Assembly (NCBI RefSeq): GCF_028583425.1
Contig: NC_072796.1
Coordinates: 126,763,464 to 126,827,463 of the forward strand
Length of the DNA: 64,000 nt
Origin: Eublepharis macularius
Lineage: Eukaryota; Chordata; Lepidosauria; Squamata; Eublepharidae
Reading direction: 5' to 3'
Shown piece after piece: positions 22,801 through 31,415 of this stretch. Every line of letters begins with the position of its first letter. The stretch's first letter is position 1. The position numbers were made by a program, and so were the translations under genes. The notes under the pieces were generated by a model. The model saw only the letters and a program-made list of their open reading frames with translations. It was not told the origin of the DNA and did not search any database.

Positions 22801-23323
22801 CTTGGGTGAGGAGGGCCTTTTCTTTGTAAGTTGGGTCTTCGCCCCAGTTTTGATTCCAACGGTGAATTTTACAGTTGGTATGATTGAAGGTAATACATCC
22901 TTGAGCCCAGTCTATGTAGGGATTGTGATCACATAGCCATTTGCTGCCTAGAATTAACGGGTACTTGGCAGTAGAGCTGATGACAAAGGACCTCTTTTCC
23001 CAATGTTGTCCCATGCCTGTGATCACCGGGATGGTTTCAGTCGTGACCGGATTCATGTTGGTACCATCCATTTGTTCAAAAATTACTGGATTTTGTAAAT
23101 CCCGAGTTGGTAAGACCAGTCCATTGACTAGAGCTGGGGCTATGATGTCTCTTGAGCAACCCGAGTCAATAAGAGCTTGCACCCGAATGTGCATTTTTCT
23201 CTCTGGGTTGATTAGAGTCACTGGCATGAATAAAATGGACCCAGGTGGCCGGTTCCGTGCAGGGACGGGCTTGGGGCGGATCTGTCGTTTGGGCCCTTTT
23301 ACGACAGATCCATCTCGTTTCCC
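19856..23323 (-). CDS. Gypsy pol: protease, reverse transcriptase, RNase H, integrase, chromodomain
   Basis: The frame is open from 23596 to the stop at 19856, but the meaningful start is where ribosomes enter it at the -1 heptamer (23323). That gives about 1155 residues. In order: aspartic protease with ALIDSGCSRD (~23150-23180); reverse transcriptase with VVYLDDVLIYSD (~22200-22230); RNase H with QVDASDTAIGGVLLQ (~21710-21760); integrase with an H-H-C-C zinc domain ending CPVCLSAK (~20995-21130) and core motifs SMDFITDLP, VISDRGGQF and DGQSEKTNQ; a GPY/F-like stretch; and a chromodomain (~19910-20045) with the aromatic residues of YLIRWKDF and DEWV. All catalytic motifs look intact. The product is expected to be made only as a frameshift fusion with Gag. 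Confidence 0.95.
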   Translation of the reverse strand, partial: GKRDGSVVKGPKRQIRPKPVPARNRPPGSILFMPVTLINPERKMHIRVQALIDSGCSRDIIAPALVNGLVLPTRDLQNPVIFEQMDGTNMNPVTTETIPVITGMGQHWEKRSFVISSTAKYPLILGSKWLCDHNPYIDWAQGCITFNHTNCKIHRWNQNWGEDPTYKEKALLTQEEVNQIPEPYWPFLNAFSEEEADTLPPHRRTDCAVEILPGASLPKGRLYPMSLHEREELRKFIDTNLQRGFIRPASSSHAAPVLFVKKDGGLRLCTDFRGLNAVSTNNAYPIPLIRDLLNVVAQGKIFTKLDLKDAYFHVRIKAGDEWKTAFNTPLGQYEYLVMPFGLTGAPSVFMSMINEVLHEFLYKGVVVYLDDVLIYSDTEEEHVQMVQKVLATLMKNKLPIKLSKCEFHKTELTYLGYCISQEGLKMDPAKIQAIQDWQTPTTRKELQSFLGFANFYRDFIANFAQITLPLTELLKTKDKGDQAKKPSAKLQWTPDCQTAFECLKKQFVTEPILSHPNEQSPFIVQVDASDTAIGGVLLQKGEDGKLRPCAFLSRKFSEAERNWNVWEKEAFAVKAALTNWRHWLEGARYPFEVWTDHKNLEALRSPRRLNAKQLRWAEFFSKFNFTLNYLPGKTNFLADALSRMPQHKSKRAETVDTVFSPKQLGGVVTTRSRAKQPLPADQEWKSKLKTEVEKEGDKAPRNKLTQSPQGDWLAGSKFYVPDSLKLEVLQRCHDAPTAGHYGYLKTLHLVQRQFWWPGMRKDISQYVSSCPVCLSAKTRKGKPPGLLQPLETPNRPWEVISMDFITDLPLSKGHNCILVVVDLFSKQAHFIPCTAIPSARKLADLFLKHIVKLHSFPSKVISDRGGQFVANFWRELLKMLNIEQGISSSHHPQTDGQSEKTNQILEQFLRCYINFQQDNWVDLLPLAEFSYNNSVHASTGEAPFKIVYGTHFNPFPLDAPPLHSSKLPDVSSWWGEAVQQWTIIKRHLEKAKLDYKKYADRHRVAEWELQPGDHVYISTKNLKLAQTSRKLALKFLGPFPVRKVINKVTVAVTLPKNLRHVHDTFHVSLLKKAPTDNKWHIKAPPIPTLIDDQIHYEVQQILDSKIKRNQLFYLIRWKDFDSGYDEWVNSAHVHAPRLTKAFHTRYPYKPGGDLF

Positions 23324-25926
23324 GACTGGGGACTTTCTGGATTGACTTCTGCAGATGGGGAAGCGGGATCGTATTCCATAACTTCTTCCGCTTCCAGCCC
23401 TCTTTCTGAGGCTGGCCTTTGGGAAGCGCCGCGGCCTCTGTTTGCTCGTGGAGCTGGAGTCGGGCGTTGGAGCGTAGGGAACGGAGCAAGGGTTGGACGC
23501 CATAATTGAAGCGGAGGTCTTTGCACAGGCCGGTAGGGGCATTGTGCTGCAAAGTGACCAGCCTGTCCGCATTGCAAACACAGCCCTTGTTGCCATCTAG
23601 CATCTCTCGCTCCACGGGTGGCGTAGCCAGCTCCCCGAGCTCCCTTCTGTAAGGTCAATGGTCTTCTTTGTCCCGTTTGTTGTTGTTGCTCAACCAAACG
23701 GACTTCTAAAATGCGATTCTCCACTTCGCAAACAAGTTGAATCCAACCTAACAGCGTAGGGGGATTGTCTTGCATGAGGGCTCTGTCCAAAAGTCTCGGA
23801 TTAAGTCCTTGTTTGAACAGAATAATTTTTGTGGACTCCTCACACCTGGGGCACTTGGCAGCCAATTGTCGGAATTTTGTGATATAGTCTCTCGCTGACA
23901 TGCTGCCCTGCTTAATGGCCTGCAATTCTGTTCGGGCCCTGGTTTCCTCCAAGGGGTCTTCATATTGTGCTCTAATAGCATCTACCAACCCCTGGAGAGT
24001 ATCGAGTTCTGGGGCCCCGATATTATATAGTCCTACGTACCAGTCCGCTGCTTTCCCTTGTAAGCGGGAGCCGAGATGTTCAATTTGGCTGGCCTCGCTG
24101 CCGAAGAGGTGTCCCCACCGGTTGAAGAATTGCACGACTTGCACTAGAAAAAAGCCCAGTTTGGAGGGATCCCCATCAAAAGTGGCGTCCAGTTTCACCC
24201 AACCCATTGGGAGGTCTTGCCTCGGAGCCGGTGCTGGGTAGAAGTCCGCCGGAAGCATCAATGGCACTTGAGGTATGGGGGGACCCGGTTGTGCTGGCGG
24301 TGCTGGTTGCGCTGGCGGCGGCATCACCGGTTGAGCCGGGGGTAGCGGCCTCGGCTGGGCTGGCGGCGGCAGTCTGGGTCGGGCAGGCGGCTGCAATCTC
24401 GGTCTGGCTGGTGGCAATGCCGGAGGTGCTGGCCGTAGCGGTTGAGGTGCTTGCAGTTGAGGTCGGTGCGGCGGAGTAATGATCGGCCGCTGAGGGGTGG
24501 GTTGGTGGGGTCGTAGTGGTGTAGGCCCCATCGGTTGGTTCGGAGGTGGTCTTACGGGCTGTTCCAGTGGCAAACGTATCGGCTGCAGCGGCGGGGTTAG
24601 TTGTGGTCGAAGCGGAAGGGGCCGCAGCGGCGAAGGCCGAATGGGTGGAAGGCCGCGCGGGCTTGCCCCTCCAGGCGTTGTTGTTCTGGGAAGCATCGGC
24701 TGGCCTTTTAGCGCTGGTAGACCATCTCCCGGAGGTTGCCCGACGGGAACAGTTTCGCGCGGTTGACCAGGGGCTCCCTCCCCGGATGGAGCCGCGGGTG
24801 CTCCCGCTTGGTCCGGCCGGACCGTTATAGGGGAAGTATGGGGGGGTATCACCGGTGTATCACTTGGCTTTTCCTCCCCTTCCGTAGGCCTCTCAACGGG
24901 GGTCTCGTCTGGCGGCACATCCCCTCCCGTGATAGGAGGTTCGATGGGAGTCTCACCGGGTGGCACAACCGGGTGATCCCTTCTCGGTGGAATTTCCCGC
25001 TGTGTGGGAAGTTCCTTGGGTTGTTCTCCCGATTCGCCAGGATAGGTGCCCCCCTCGCCGGTAGGTGACGACCGCTGCTGAACTTCCTCCATAGGATAGG
25101 AGATGACACTTTGAAGGGTAGCTATCTGTATCGCCATCTCTTCAGGAGACAGTCTTTCTCCTGCCCCCATTGAGGAAATTAAATGAATGGCGTGAGCCAA
25201 ACTTTCTTCCATATCCATCAGCTTAGCTTCTAATTGTTGCATTCGACTTGGCCCTGGTTGTTCGCTCAGGGAACCTTCATTCGCTGTACTCACCGGGGAG
25301 AAAGGGCCCCACGGAGGAGGGTCCCCTTGGACTATTCGCGACCTCGCGGCTAGAATTCCCTTGGCCATACCCGTCACGGCCGAGATGCTGGTATCTACCG
25401 CATAGGTGCGACCTTGTATCTGCTCCCAACTTTGTTCAGGGACTTCCGTTGGCTCTTTCCACGGAGCAAGTTCGGAATAATCCCAACTCAGGGCGCCGCG
25501 GCGAGACGTGTCCCCCTCCATCTGCTCAAACGTCCTGTTCCAATATCGCCATGGTTGGCTGCTATCTAGTTCCGGGACGGTTTCTAGGCTTCGGCGCCCG
25601 TCCATCGAGACTCGTGGATGGAGTCCACCTGCCCGGCGCTCTCTGGTTTCTCGGGGTCTGGCTCCCCACTCCGACGGGGTGGGTACCGAGATCAAGGGGA
25701 GAGCGGTTGCTTTCGGCCTTGCCCCGAGGTTGCTTTCGGTCTCGTTCCGAGTACTGAAGTCGATGAGAGGCAGGGTAGAAGTGGAGGCTCCGGTTCCGTT
25801 CCCGGTTGCTCCCAGCTCCTGGGAGTCTTGGGTTTGCACCGGTTGATTGTCGGGAGACGCATACGGATCAAACAAAGGATCCCTGTCCGGGACAACCTTG
25901 GATTCCGCTGGGCCCGACTCAGACAT
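23299..25926 (-). CDS. Gypsy gag with a long proline-rich N-terminal extension
   Basis: The first ATG after the 5' LTR (25926, peptide MSESGPAESK) was chosen; the frame is open a few codons further upstream but without an ATG. Length is 875 residues, stop TAA at 23301-23299. Roughly residues 1-580 are low-complexity. They include a short helical stretch near 225-275 (QQLEAKLMDMEESLAHAIHL) and then a very proline-rich part (~310-575). The capsid-like domain starts near residue 582 (FDGDPSKLGFFL) and includes AADWY and ARDYITKFRQLA. A CCHC zinc knuckle CLQCGQAGHFAAQC lies near 782-795. Capsid and knuckle are usual for the family; the long N-terminal part is unusual. Confidence 0.92.
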   Translation of the reverse strand: MSESGPAESKVVPDRDPLFDPYASPDNQPVQTQDSQELGATGNGTGASTSTLPLIDFSTRNETESNLGARPKATALPLISVPTPSEWGARPRETRERRAGGLHPRVSMDGRRSLETVPELDSSQPWRYWNRTFEQMEGDTSRRGALSWDYSELAPWKEPTEVPEQSWEQIQGRTYAVDTSISAVTGMAKGILAARSRIVQGDPPPWGPFSPVSTANEGSLSEQPGPSRMQQLEAKLMDMEESLAHAIHLISSMGAGERLSPEEMAIQIATLQSVISYPMEEVQQRSSPTGEGGTYPGESGEQPKELPTQREIPPRRDHPVVPPGETPIEPPITGGDVPPDETPVERPTEGEEKPSDTPVIPPHTSPITVRPDQAGAPAAPSGEGAPGQPRETVPVGQPPGDGLPALKGQPMLPRTTTPGGASPRGLPPIRPSPLRPLPLRPQLTPPLQPIRLPLEQPVRPPPNQPMGPTPLRPHQPTPQRPIITPPHRPQLQAPQPLRPAPPALPPARPRLQPPARPRLPPPAQPRPLPPAQPVMPPPAQPAPPAQPGPPIPQVPLMLPADFYPAPAPRQDLPMGWVKLDATFDGDPSKLGFFLVQVVQFFNRWGHLFGSEASQIEHLGSRLQGKAADWYVGLYNIGAPELDTLQGLVDAIRAQYEDPLEETRARTELQAIKQGSMSARDYITKFRQLAAKCPRCEESTKIILFKQGLNPRLLDRALMQDNPPTLLGWIQLVCEVENRILEVRLVEQQQQTGQRRPLTLQKGARGAGYATRGARDARWQQGLCLQCGQAGHFAAQCPYRPVQRPPLQLWRPTLAPFPTLQRPTPAPRANRGRGASQRPASERGLEAEEVMEYDPASPSAEVNPESPQSGNEMDLS
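23317..23323 (-). promoter_or_regulatory. -1 ribosomal frameshift heptamer GGGAAAC
   Basis: In the gag frame the codons read GGA AAC preceded by G, the X XXY YYZ pattern. Slipping back one base enters the pol frame, which is open there. The gag stop is 15 nt downstream. The same heptamer serves in PEG10, a domesticated relative. Confidence 0.88.
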
Positions 25927-25927
25927 G

Positions 25928-25938
25928 ATTGGTAACAA
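25928..25938 (-). other. self-priming primer-binding site of the Gypsy element
   Basis: Two bases after the 5' LTR, the sense strand reads TTGTTACCAAT. The LTR itself contains the exact complement ATTGGTAACAA in sense direction at 26100-26090. The TGG that normally opens a tRNA-type site is absent. Tf1/Sushi elements are known to prime from the folded-back 5' end of their own RNA with an 11-nt match. Confidence 0.75.
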
Positions 25939-25940
25939 AA

Positions 25941-26356
25941 TGTCAGACTGTGGCTAGATAAGGTACTCTCTGCAAGATTCCCTTTAGAAGCAAGAATAAG
26001 TCCAATGTCTGGCAAAGGAAGCTTTATTGCAGAAAAGGTCCATTATAGTCCACTGTCCTGAATAGGAGACTCAGGATGGTACATGATCATTGTTACCAAT
26101 GAAGAGCAAGCATAGGATACAGAGTAACAATACCCATCTGGAACAGCCTCCCCCCACAGTTCTCAAAACAACATCTTTCAGTCCTGGGAAGCTGCTCTCC
26201 TTCAAGGCCAATGCCTGATGGAACGGTGTTAGACAAAACAGTCTCCTCTGGTGGGAATGCTGCCTGGGAACTGGTGCACCTGAGGAGAAAATACTTAAAC
26301 ACTAAAAGCATTAGAAAATGGAGTCAGTATAGTTAAGATATATACTGGACCTGACA
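25941..26356 (-). repeat. 5' LTR of the Gypsy element
   Basis: 416 bp with TG...CA ends. In sense direction a poly(A) signal AATAAA lies at 26028-26023. If the self-priming match marks the RNA 5' end (~26100), then U3 is ~26356-26101, R is ~26100-26005 and U5 is ~26005-25941. No strong TATA box is seen upstream of 26100. Confidence 0.93.
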
Positions 26357-26486
26357 GACATCACTTCTCATTTCACACCAGAAGTGACATTGCATGTTGG
26401 CTTGTTTGTTCTCACCCCATGAATTCTCCTGCCAGCATGGCAGCTAGGGCTGGCAACCCTTGCTTGAGCAATGTTTATCTGGATTG

Positions 26487-26685
26487 ACCTGGTTGGCCAA
26501 GGCTAGCCCGATCTCGTCAAATCTCAGATGCCAAACAGGGTTGGCCCTGGTTAGTACTTGGATAGGAAGTCTGGGGTCACCATGCAGAGGCAGGCACTGG
26601 CAAATTACCTCTGTCAGTCTCTTGCCTTGAAAACCCTCTAGGGGTTACCATAAGTCAGCTGTGACTTGACAGCACTTTCCTCCAC
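26487..26685 (+). repeat. 5S rRNA-derived SINE, copy 3
   Basis: AGCCCGATCTCGTCAAATCT, CCCTGGTTAGTACTTGGATA and the tail ACCATAAGTCAGCTGTGACT. This is the best-kept 5' region of the six copies. Confidence 0.85.
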
Positions 26686-27701
26686 CGCTTGGATTGAACA
26701 TGGAAATGGCTGGCTTGATGTTCCGAATTCGAGCCCTCTTGAGTTTTTGCAAGTATTTATTGTTTCCCATGACAGTTGCAGTTTCTCAGCCCAGGGCAAG
26801 CCACTTGGGCGGTCTTATCTGTTCCCTGTCTTTTTACATTCATCCCGCAAGCATCAGTGGGTTGAGAATGTAGAAGTTATCGTTTGTACAGTTCTTTGAA
26901 GGCATCAAGTAATATGCAGAGATCACAGCTTGTAATGCCATTCCTTATTATTACCACCACGGGCAAAGTATGTTCCACGCCAGACTGATCTGCAAGCAGA
27001 AAAGATCATATACATTCATTCTCCCCAAGGCCATTCATTCCCACCTGCTTATTTAATTGTATGCTCCATCATCTACCTCCCCAAAACAGAGATCTGTTAC
27101 CTGTCAGGAAAGCCAGTAGCAAATCGGGGCCTGATAGCTGATCTCGGGGAAATAGGAATCTTGGTAAAATCTGCCATGGGCACCCACATGCTTTCTCTCC
27201 TTTTTAACATACATAGAAAGGGAACATGACTTCATATCATATTGTAACATATACTCAATAAAGTACATCCAGAAGAGCAAGGAAATAAAAAACGGAAGAG
27301 TTGTGAGATAAATTTAGCTTTTTACCCATTGATTAACAAAACTCTCCAGTTATGATTAGCAAAAACTCTCTCAGCTTCTCTCTGTCGGCTGTAGAAATTT
27401 ACAAATTTAGATGGTTGCAATCCAATACGTTGAGTCTACTTTACCATAAAATATTTATAGTGTCGCTTTCAGAGTCTTTACCATCTGCCACATTTTAGAG
27501 AGCCAGACATTAATTGGAAGGGATTCTTTTCAAAAATCAATATACCGTGGAAGCTAGAAATAGCACTTCCATCTACAGTCTGTTTCCTGTTCCTTTTTAG
27601 AAGGCAGTCAAAACTACCTTTGAGGTGAAGGTTCAGGTGGCCTGGCTTTCTTTCTAGAGCCCCAAGTGTGTATGTGTCTCTGTGTTTTTTCTCCTTTACA
27701 G
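26686..27701. other. end of the last NSMCE2 intron, no repeat recognised
   Basis: The segment ~27200-27480 is AT-rich and may be an old L1 3' fragment, but I cannot show it. The acceptor at 27701 has a good pyrimidine tract (TTTTTTCTCCTTTACAG). Confidence 0.45.
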
Positions 27702-27816
27702 CTGCCCCCAAATTGGCTGTAACAATGCTGAAGTCAAGAGATCAGACCTGGTGCCGGATGAAGTGCTTAAAAGAGCAATCGACCGTCAGAGTAAACAGAG
27801 CCAGTCAACACAGTAG
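27702..27816 (+). CDS. NSMCE2: NSMCE2 last coding exon (end of SP-RING, C-terminus)
   Basis: One base completes the Arg codon begun in the exon at 9761, then the peptide reads CPQIGCNNAEVKRSDLVPDE, continues KRAIDRQ and ends QSQSTQ before TAG (27814-27816). The C-x4-C pair in CPQIGC supplies the remaining zinc ligands. Phase and splice sites fit the previous exon. An ORF-type reading of this region in another frame is a shadow. The C-terminal tail is short, as in other vertebrates. Confidence 0.94.
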
Positions 27817-28095
27817 AGGTCTGCTGGCGCTCTGGTGGTTGTTACGACAAAGAAGATGGGGTGTTAGAAGAGGTCGCCAGTGATAAATTGCTGATTGTTC
27901 CGAGGGTTGTGTAACGGATTGTTATTTAAAATATTCCAGTTCCAGGCAAAGTTGAAGGTCTGACTTGTTGCTTCTGAAAGCGTTTCCATTACTGTTGAGA
28001 GACTTCTCCTCCAACTTGCTTTGTTTTGTTTTTAAAATTCCATCCTGTATTTTACAGCTTGCGTGTTATAAATAAAAGGTGAGGGTTTCCCTTTT
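27817..28095 (+). other. NSMCE2: NSMCE2 3' UTR
   Basis: A short 3' UTR after TAG at 27816, ending shortly after the poly(A) signal at 28071. The exact cleavage site is not visible. A T/C-rich downstream element follows (28089-28115). Confidence 0.75.
28071..28076 (+). terminator. NSMCE2 poly(A) signal AATAAA
   Basis: AATAAA inside ATAAATAAAAGG, followed after ~15 nt by T-rich sequence. It is the first canonical signal after the stop codon. Confidence 0.8.
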
Positions 28096-29139
28096 TTTCC
28101 CCTTTGAAGGTTATTTGCTTTTCCCCCCTTCTTTTTTTATAACTGCAAACACATCATCTTAAGGAAGATGTTGTAACGCCACTCTTAAGTAACGTTACAA
28201 ATCCAGATTGGTGGGGAAGGCAAAGAGGGAAAGTAGGACAAAGGACAGGGGTGAGGAAGGAAAGAGTGGTGAACTGTTCAGAGGTGATATTTGTCAATGG
28301 CCGAAAAACTTCCATGTATTCAGACCAAATAGCCAGATATTTCATTTTTGCTTCTTGCCCGTTAAAGGCAGTTCTTCCTTCAACTATGACTTCCAAGCAG
28401 TAAGTCTTCACAATGTGAATTATTCCATAGGTCTGTGAATGTCTCCATGGGCAGGGGCACCTCGCTGTTTGCTTGCTGAAGCCTCCCTCGACGACAGTAG
28501 TGGCCCCTCCACTCCAGGGGAAAGCGGGTGGGATGCTGTTACAAAGCCTTAAATAGAAATAATCTGAATTCGGCAAAGTGAAGGACTTTATCATGAGAAA
28601 CCCTCTTGAGATCTCAGGCCTTTTGGTCATCAGCACACAGGAGCCACATCAGGGAGAGCCAAAAGCATCGCTCAGAGTCCGTGTGCAATGGAACACTATG
28701 TATACGAGCCACAAGAGAGGGGTGTGAAATGGAAGCAAAAAGCAGAGATAAAACAAGGGTGTCGTGGGTCTGGTGAAGGCGCGGGGCCTGAGACGCAAAT
28801 GGAAATGGCTTGTTTATTACAAGGGTATTCTAAGGAGATCAATGGCATAGCCTGGATTTTTGCCGTAACCTCACAATAATCCTACGAAGATCAGAATGGG
28901 AAATAACTTACCCCAAGCCCACTCAGCAGGCTTCTTGTCAAAGATTAAGGTTAGCTTCTCCCTGGGGAAAATCCCACATTCCGTTTCCTCTGCCATGCAA
29001 GTTAACTAAAAACTGTGGGCCTGTTCTATCCCAGAAGTGACCCATGGTTGCATGAAGGTGGACACTGGAGAAAGGAGCAGAAGCGGGGTCTGGTCGGAGA
29101 GGATCTGCGGAGCAGAGGGAGTGAGCCTGGGTTCAGAAG
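28096..29139. other. NSMCE2-TRIB1 intergenic sequence, nothing recognised
   Basis: Frames on both strands (for example 28154-28636 on -) lack any family resemblance or conserved-looking structure. Confidence 0.45.
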
Positions 29140-29222
29140 AGACTAACAGTACAATCTAGGCAGAGTTCCAATGGGCTTAGACTGGAGTAACTCTCCTTAG
29201 GATCGCACTGTTAGCAGAGAGT
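29140..29222. repeat. small palindromic MITE (GCAATCCTAAG type)
   Basis: CTAACAGTACAATCTAGGCA at one side and 'ctccttaggatcgcactgttag' at the other are inverted copies around CAATGGGCTTAGACTGGAGT. A similar unit is at 44605-44702. This looks like a short two-armed DNA-transposon relic with TA-type flanks. Confidence 0.55.
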
Positions 29223-30087
29223 TCACGCAACCAATCCACATGTGGCTGGCTGCTCCCCCTCCCCCCTCAGCCTAGTTGATGCATGATGACTGTGGACCAT
29301 GAATGGCAACTGTAGATCACATTCCTGAGCACTATCCCAAAATGTCTTAATGGGGACTGAATGATGGTGTGGCAAATGGCAATTTTATGTTACAGGACAG
29401 TCCAGGCATCCATATGCACAGTCCAGGGCAGTGGCTATCTGGAAAATTAGTCCATGCTAAAAGATTGGACAGGCAGAACCTTCAGAGGCAAAATCTAGGA
29501 CGTTGAAGCTGGCCAGCCTTCTGATGGATCATCCTTTTGATCTGTCTGACATCTTGCTTTTGGGCTGAGATGGAAAGTTTGATTTGATTGCATCCTTGGT
29601 TCTTTGAGTGACCTAAAACGAGCATTGCCATGACGTGTACAGAATATGGACGGCCCAGACTTCTGTGAGTGGAGCTTTCCTTCTAGGAGGAATCTCTTTT
29701 GCCTGCCTGCCTTCCCTTTCTTTCTAGGATTCCCTGCACGTGGGATACACCATGCAGCAGCTGCAGTGGGAAAGCAGAACTGGCAGAAATCTATTTGTGC
29801 TGGGGAGGGCGGGGGTTGCTTCCCATTGCAGCCACTTCTGCTGCATTCTGCAGGGTCCCTCTGGAATGGCTTAAAGAGGGCAGGAAGCTGCAGTATGAAA
29901 ACAAAGGTGTCAAAGGTCCCTCTTGGAAGAATAACACCTGCCATGGAGCTCTGAATCCAACCCCTGTGTCCTTGCAAGTGGGGACTCTGTAATCTGGGCT
30001 GTGTTCCTCACCTCTCTAATAGTTCACCAATTATCCCCACACAGCCTATTTTCTTGATATTTTGCACAACAGACCCCAGGAGGGGAG
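29223..30087. other. intergenic sequence without recognised features
   Basis: Overlapping frames on both strands around 29495-29992 have no recognisable product. Confidence 0.45.
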
Positions 30088-30110
30088 CAACATATCTTTT
30101 TTTTAGTGTG

Positions 30111-30181
<71 letters not shown>

Positions 30182-30354
30182 TAAACAATAAAAAGGATTT
30201 TAAAAAATGCAACAAAAGTACAAATTATACTAAAAAAAAGGTTAAGGTACCCATTACAAACATTGTCTAGGATACAATAACCATTTATCGTTTAGATATA
30301 TTTGGATTTTTAACAACGGGAAACATTTCCTCTCTCGGGAACAACATATCTTTT
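30088..30354 (-). mobile_element. L1 3'-end insertion with (TA)n tail
   Basis: The body is 30101-30341, between CAACATATCTTTT duplications (30088-30100, 30342-30354). The + strand starts with a T-run and a (TA)n stretch at 30114-30179, the reverse of an A-rich tail that expanded into a microsatellite. Confidence 0.75.
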
Positions 30355-31163
30355 AGATCCTTTGTTGCAAGGTGCATATGTAACATGAACAACAGGGTTC
30401 TTGGCAAAATGCCAGTGGAGCTGAAGTTCAACATTTCAAGGAAAAGAGCATGGGGGCCCTTGCATCAATCGCCCTCTTGCTTTGAATGGAAAGTATTGCT
30501 CCATACTGAGGTTTTCTACTTTTTCCTTTGTCCCCAGCCTGGATTAAGCAAACCTGTGATGCTACGAAGCCTGAAGGACAAACACAGCTTATAAACAACA
30601 GGCGAAAGCACGGGGCTGGGTTGCAAGACATTTGGCTTTACTTTTAAGCTGTTGCAGGTTCTGTTGCAGGCCTACAAACCTTCTGACTCCTGGAGTCTAG
30701 TAGCACCTGCCAATAAAACTTTGTACTGCCTACCTGGAAGTGTGGAACAAGGATGGTTGCCAAGCACCAAACAGGTCCCAGTACACGGACTACCAGACTG
30801 TGTTGGGATTGGTGGGTCAAGTTGTTCTGCTGTACTACATTTTCACTGTTGTTCTTCAATGGAAGGAGCTGTTTAAATTGGCCAGTGGCCACTGTTCCTT
30901 CTCTCCACAGATTCCAAGCCAAGAGAGAGAATTGTTTCAAGCCTATCTCCCAAAGCACATCTTAGCTGAATAAAATCAACAGATATTACATTGAAAATGT
31001 CTTGCAAATACCAAGGCAGATGTCCGGAGGGTGGCAGGTCGCAACACCTCACCTCACCCTCTGAACCAAAACTCTAAAAACACAGAAACTTCCAAAGCAT
31101 ACCATTGCAAAAGAAACAGAGCCGTGTGCCTTCAGGTTCAATGTCCAAGCGTGGTATGTAGTG
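30355..31163. other. intergenic sequence without recognised features
   Basis: A fragment near 30690 ('ctggagtctagtagcacctg') hints at an old repeat. Nothing else is assigned. Confidence 0.4.
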
Positions 31164-31415
31164 AGAGCCAATTTGATGTAGTGGTTAAGAGCATGGGACT
31201 CTAATCTGGAGAGCCGGGTTTGATTCCCCACTCCTCCACTTGAAGCCAGCTGGGTGACCTTGGGTCAGTCACAGCTCTCTGGAGCTCTCTCAGCCCCACC
31301 GACCTCACAGGGTGTTTTGTTGTGGGGATAATAATGACATACTTTGTAAACCGCTCTGAGTGGGCATTAAGTTGTCCTGAAGGGCGGTAATCGAATGTTG
31401 TTGTTGTTATATATT
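31164..31415 (+). repeat. tRNA-derived SINE, well preserved
   Basis: Head with ATGTAGTGGTTAAGAGCATG and GGGTTTGATTCCCCACTCCT (box A- and B-like). Body 'ttgggtcagtcacagctctct', ACCGCTCTGAGTGGGCATTA, 'gaagggcggtaatcgaatg', and a TTG-rich tail. It serves as the reference copy for this family in the window. Confidence 0.85.

Larger units (their letters stand above)
19423..26361 (-). mobile_element. full-length Tf1/Sushi-type Ty3/Gypsy LTR retrotransposon with 5-bp TSD
   Basis: The body is 19428-26356 (6929 bp) between GACAT duplications at 19423-19427 and 26357-26361. It is transcribed on the - strand, antisense to NSMCE2. In sense order it has a 5' LTR (26356-25941), an apparent self-priming site, gag (25926-23299), pol in the -1 frame, a polypurine tract and a 3' LTR (19843-19428). 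The chromodomain at the end of integrase and the RNase H-integrase order place it among chromoviruses. The primer site and frameshift signal point to the Tf1/Sushi group, the source of the domesticated PEG10/RTL genes. LTRs identical by eye and open frames suggest a recent insertion. Confidence 0.95.
1..28095 (+). other. NSMCE2: NSMCE2 gene, 3' part (three coding exons, 3' UTR)
   Basis: NSMCE2 (MMS21) is the SUMO E3 ligase subunit of the nuclear SMC5/6 complex and acts in DNA repair. Three consecutive coding exons with correct splice sites and matching phases encode the C-terminal 109 or so residues, including the whole SP-RING. The earlier exons lie left of the window. Introns: 7743-9760 and 9868-27701. 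The larger one holds a full-length Gypsy element and most of the other insertions. Position next to TRIB1 in the same orientation agrees with the human order on 8q24.13. Most of the interval is intron and transposon remains. Confidence 0.9.

Noticed and set aside
24207..25935. Several + strand frames of 90-170 codons
   Set aside because: They are mirror frames of the proline-rich gag coding region on the - strand.
29495..29992. Overlapping 97-160 codon frames on both strands
   Set aside because: No recognisable domain, no splice context, and both strands open at once.
30114..30215. Frame of isoleucine-tyrosine repeats on the - strand
   Set aside because: Translation of a (TA)n microsatellite.
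31164..31240. tRNA gene
   Set aside because: Box A- and B-like sequences are present, but the cloverleaf is not kept and the unit continues into a SINE body with a TTG-rich tail.
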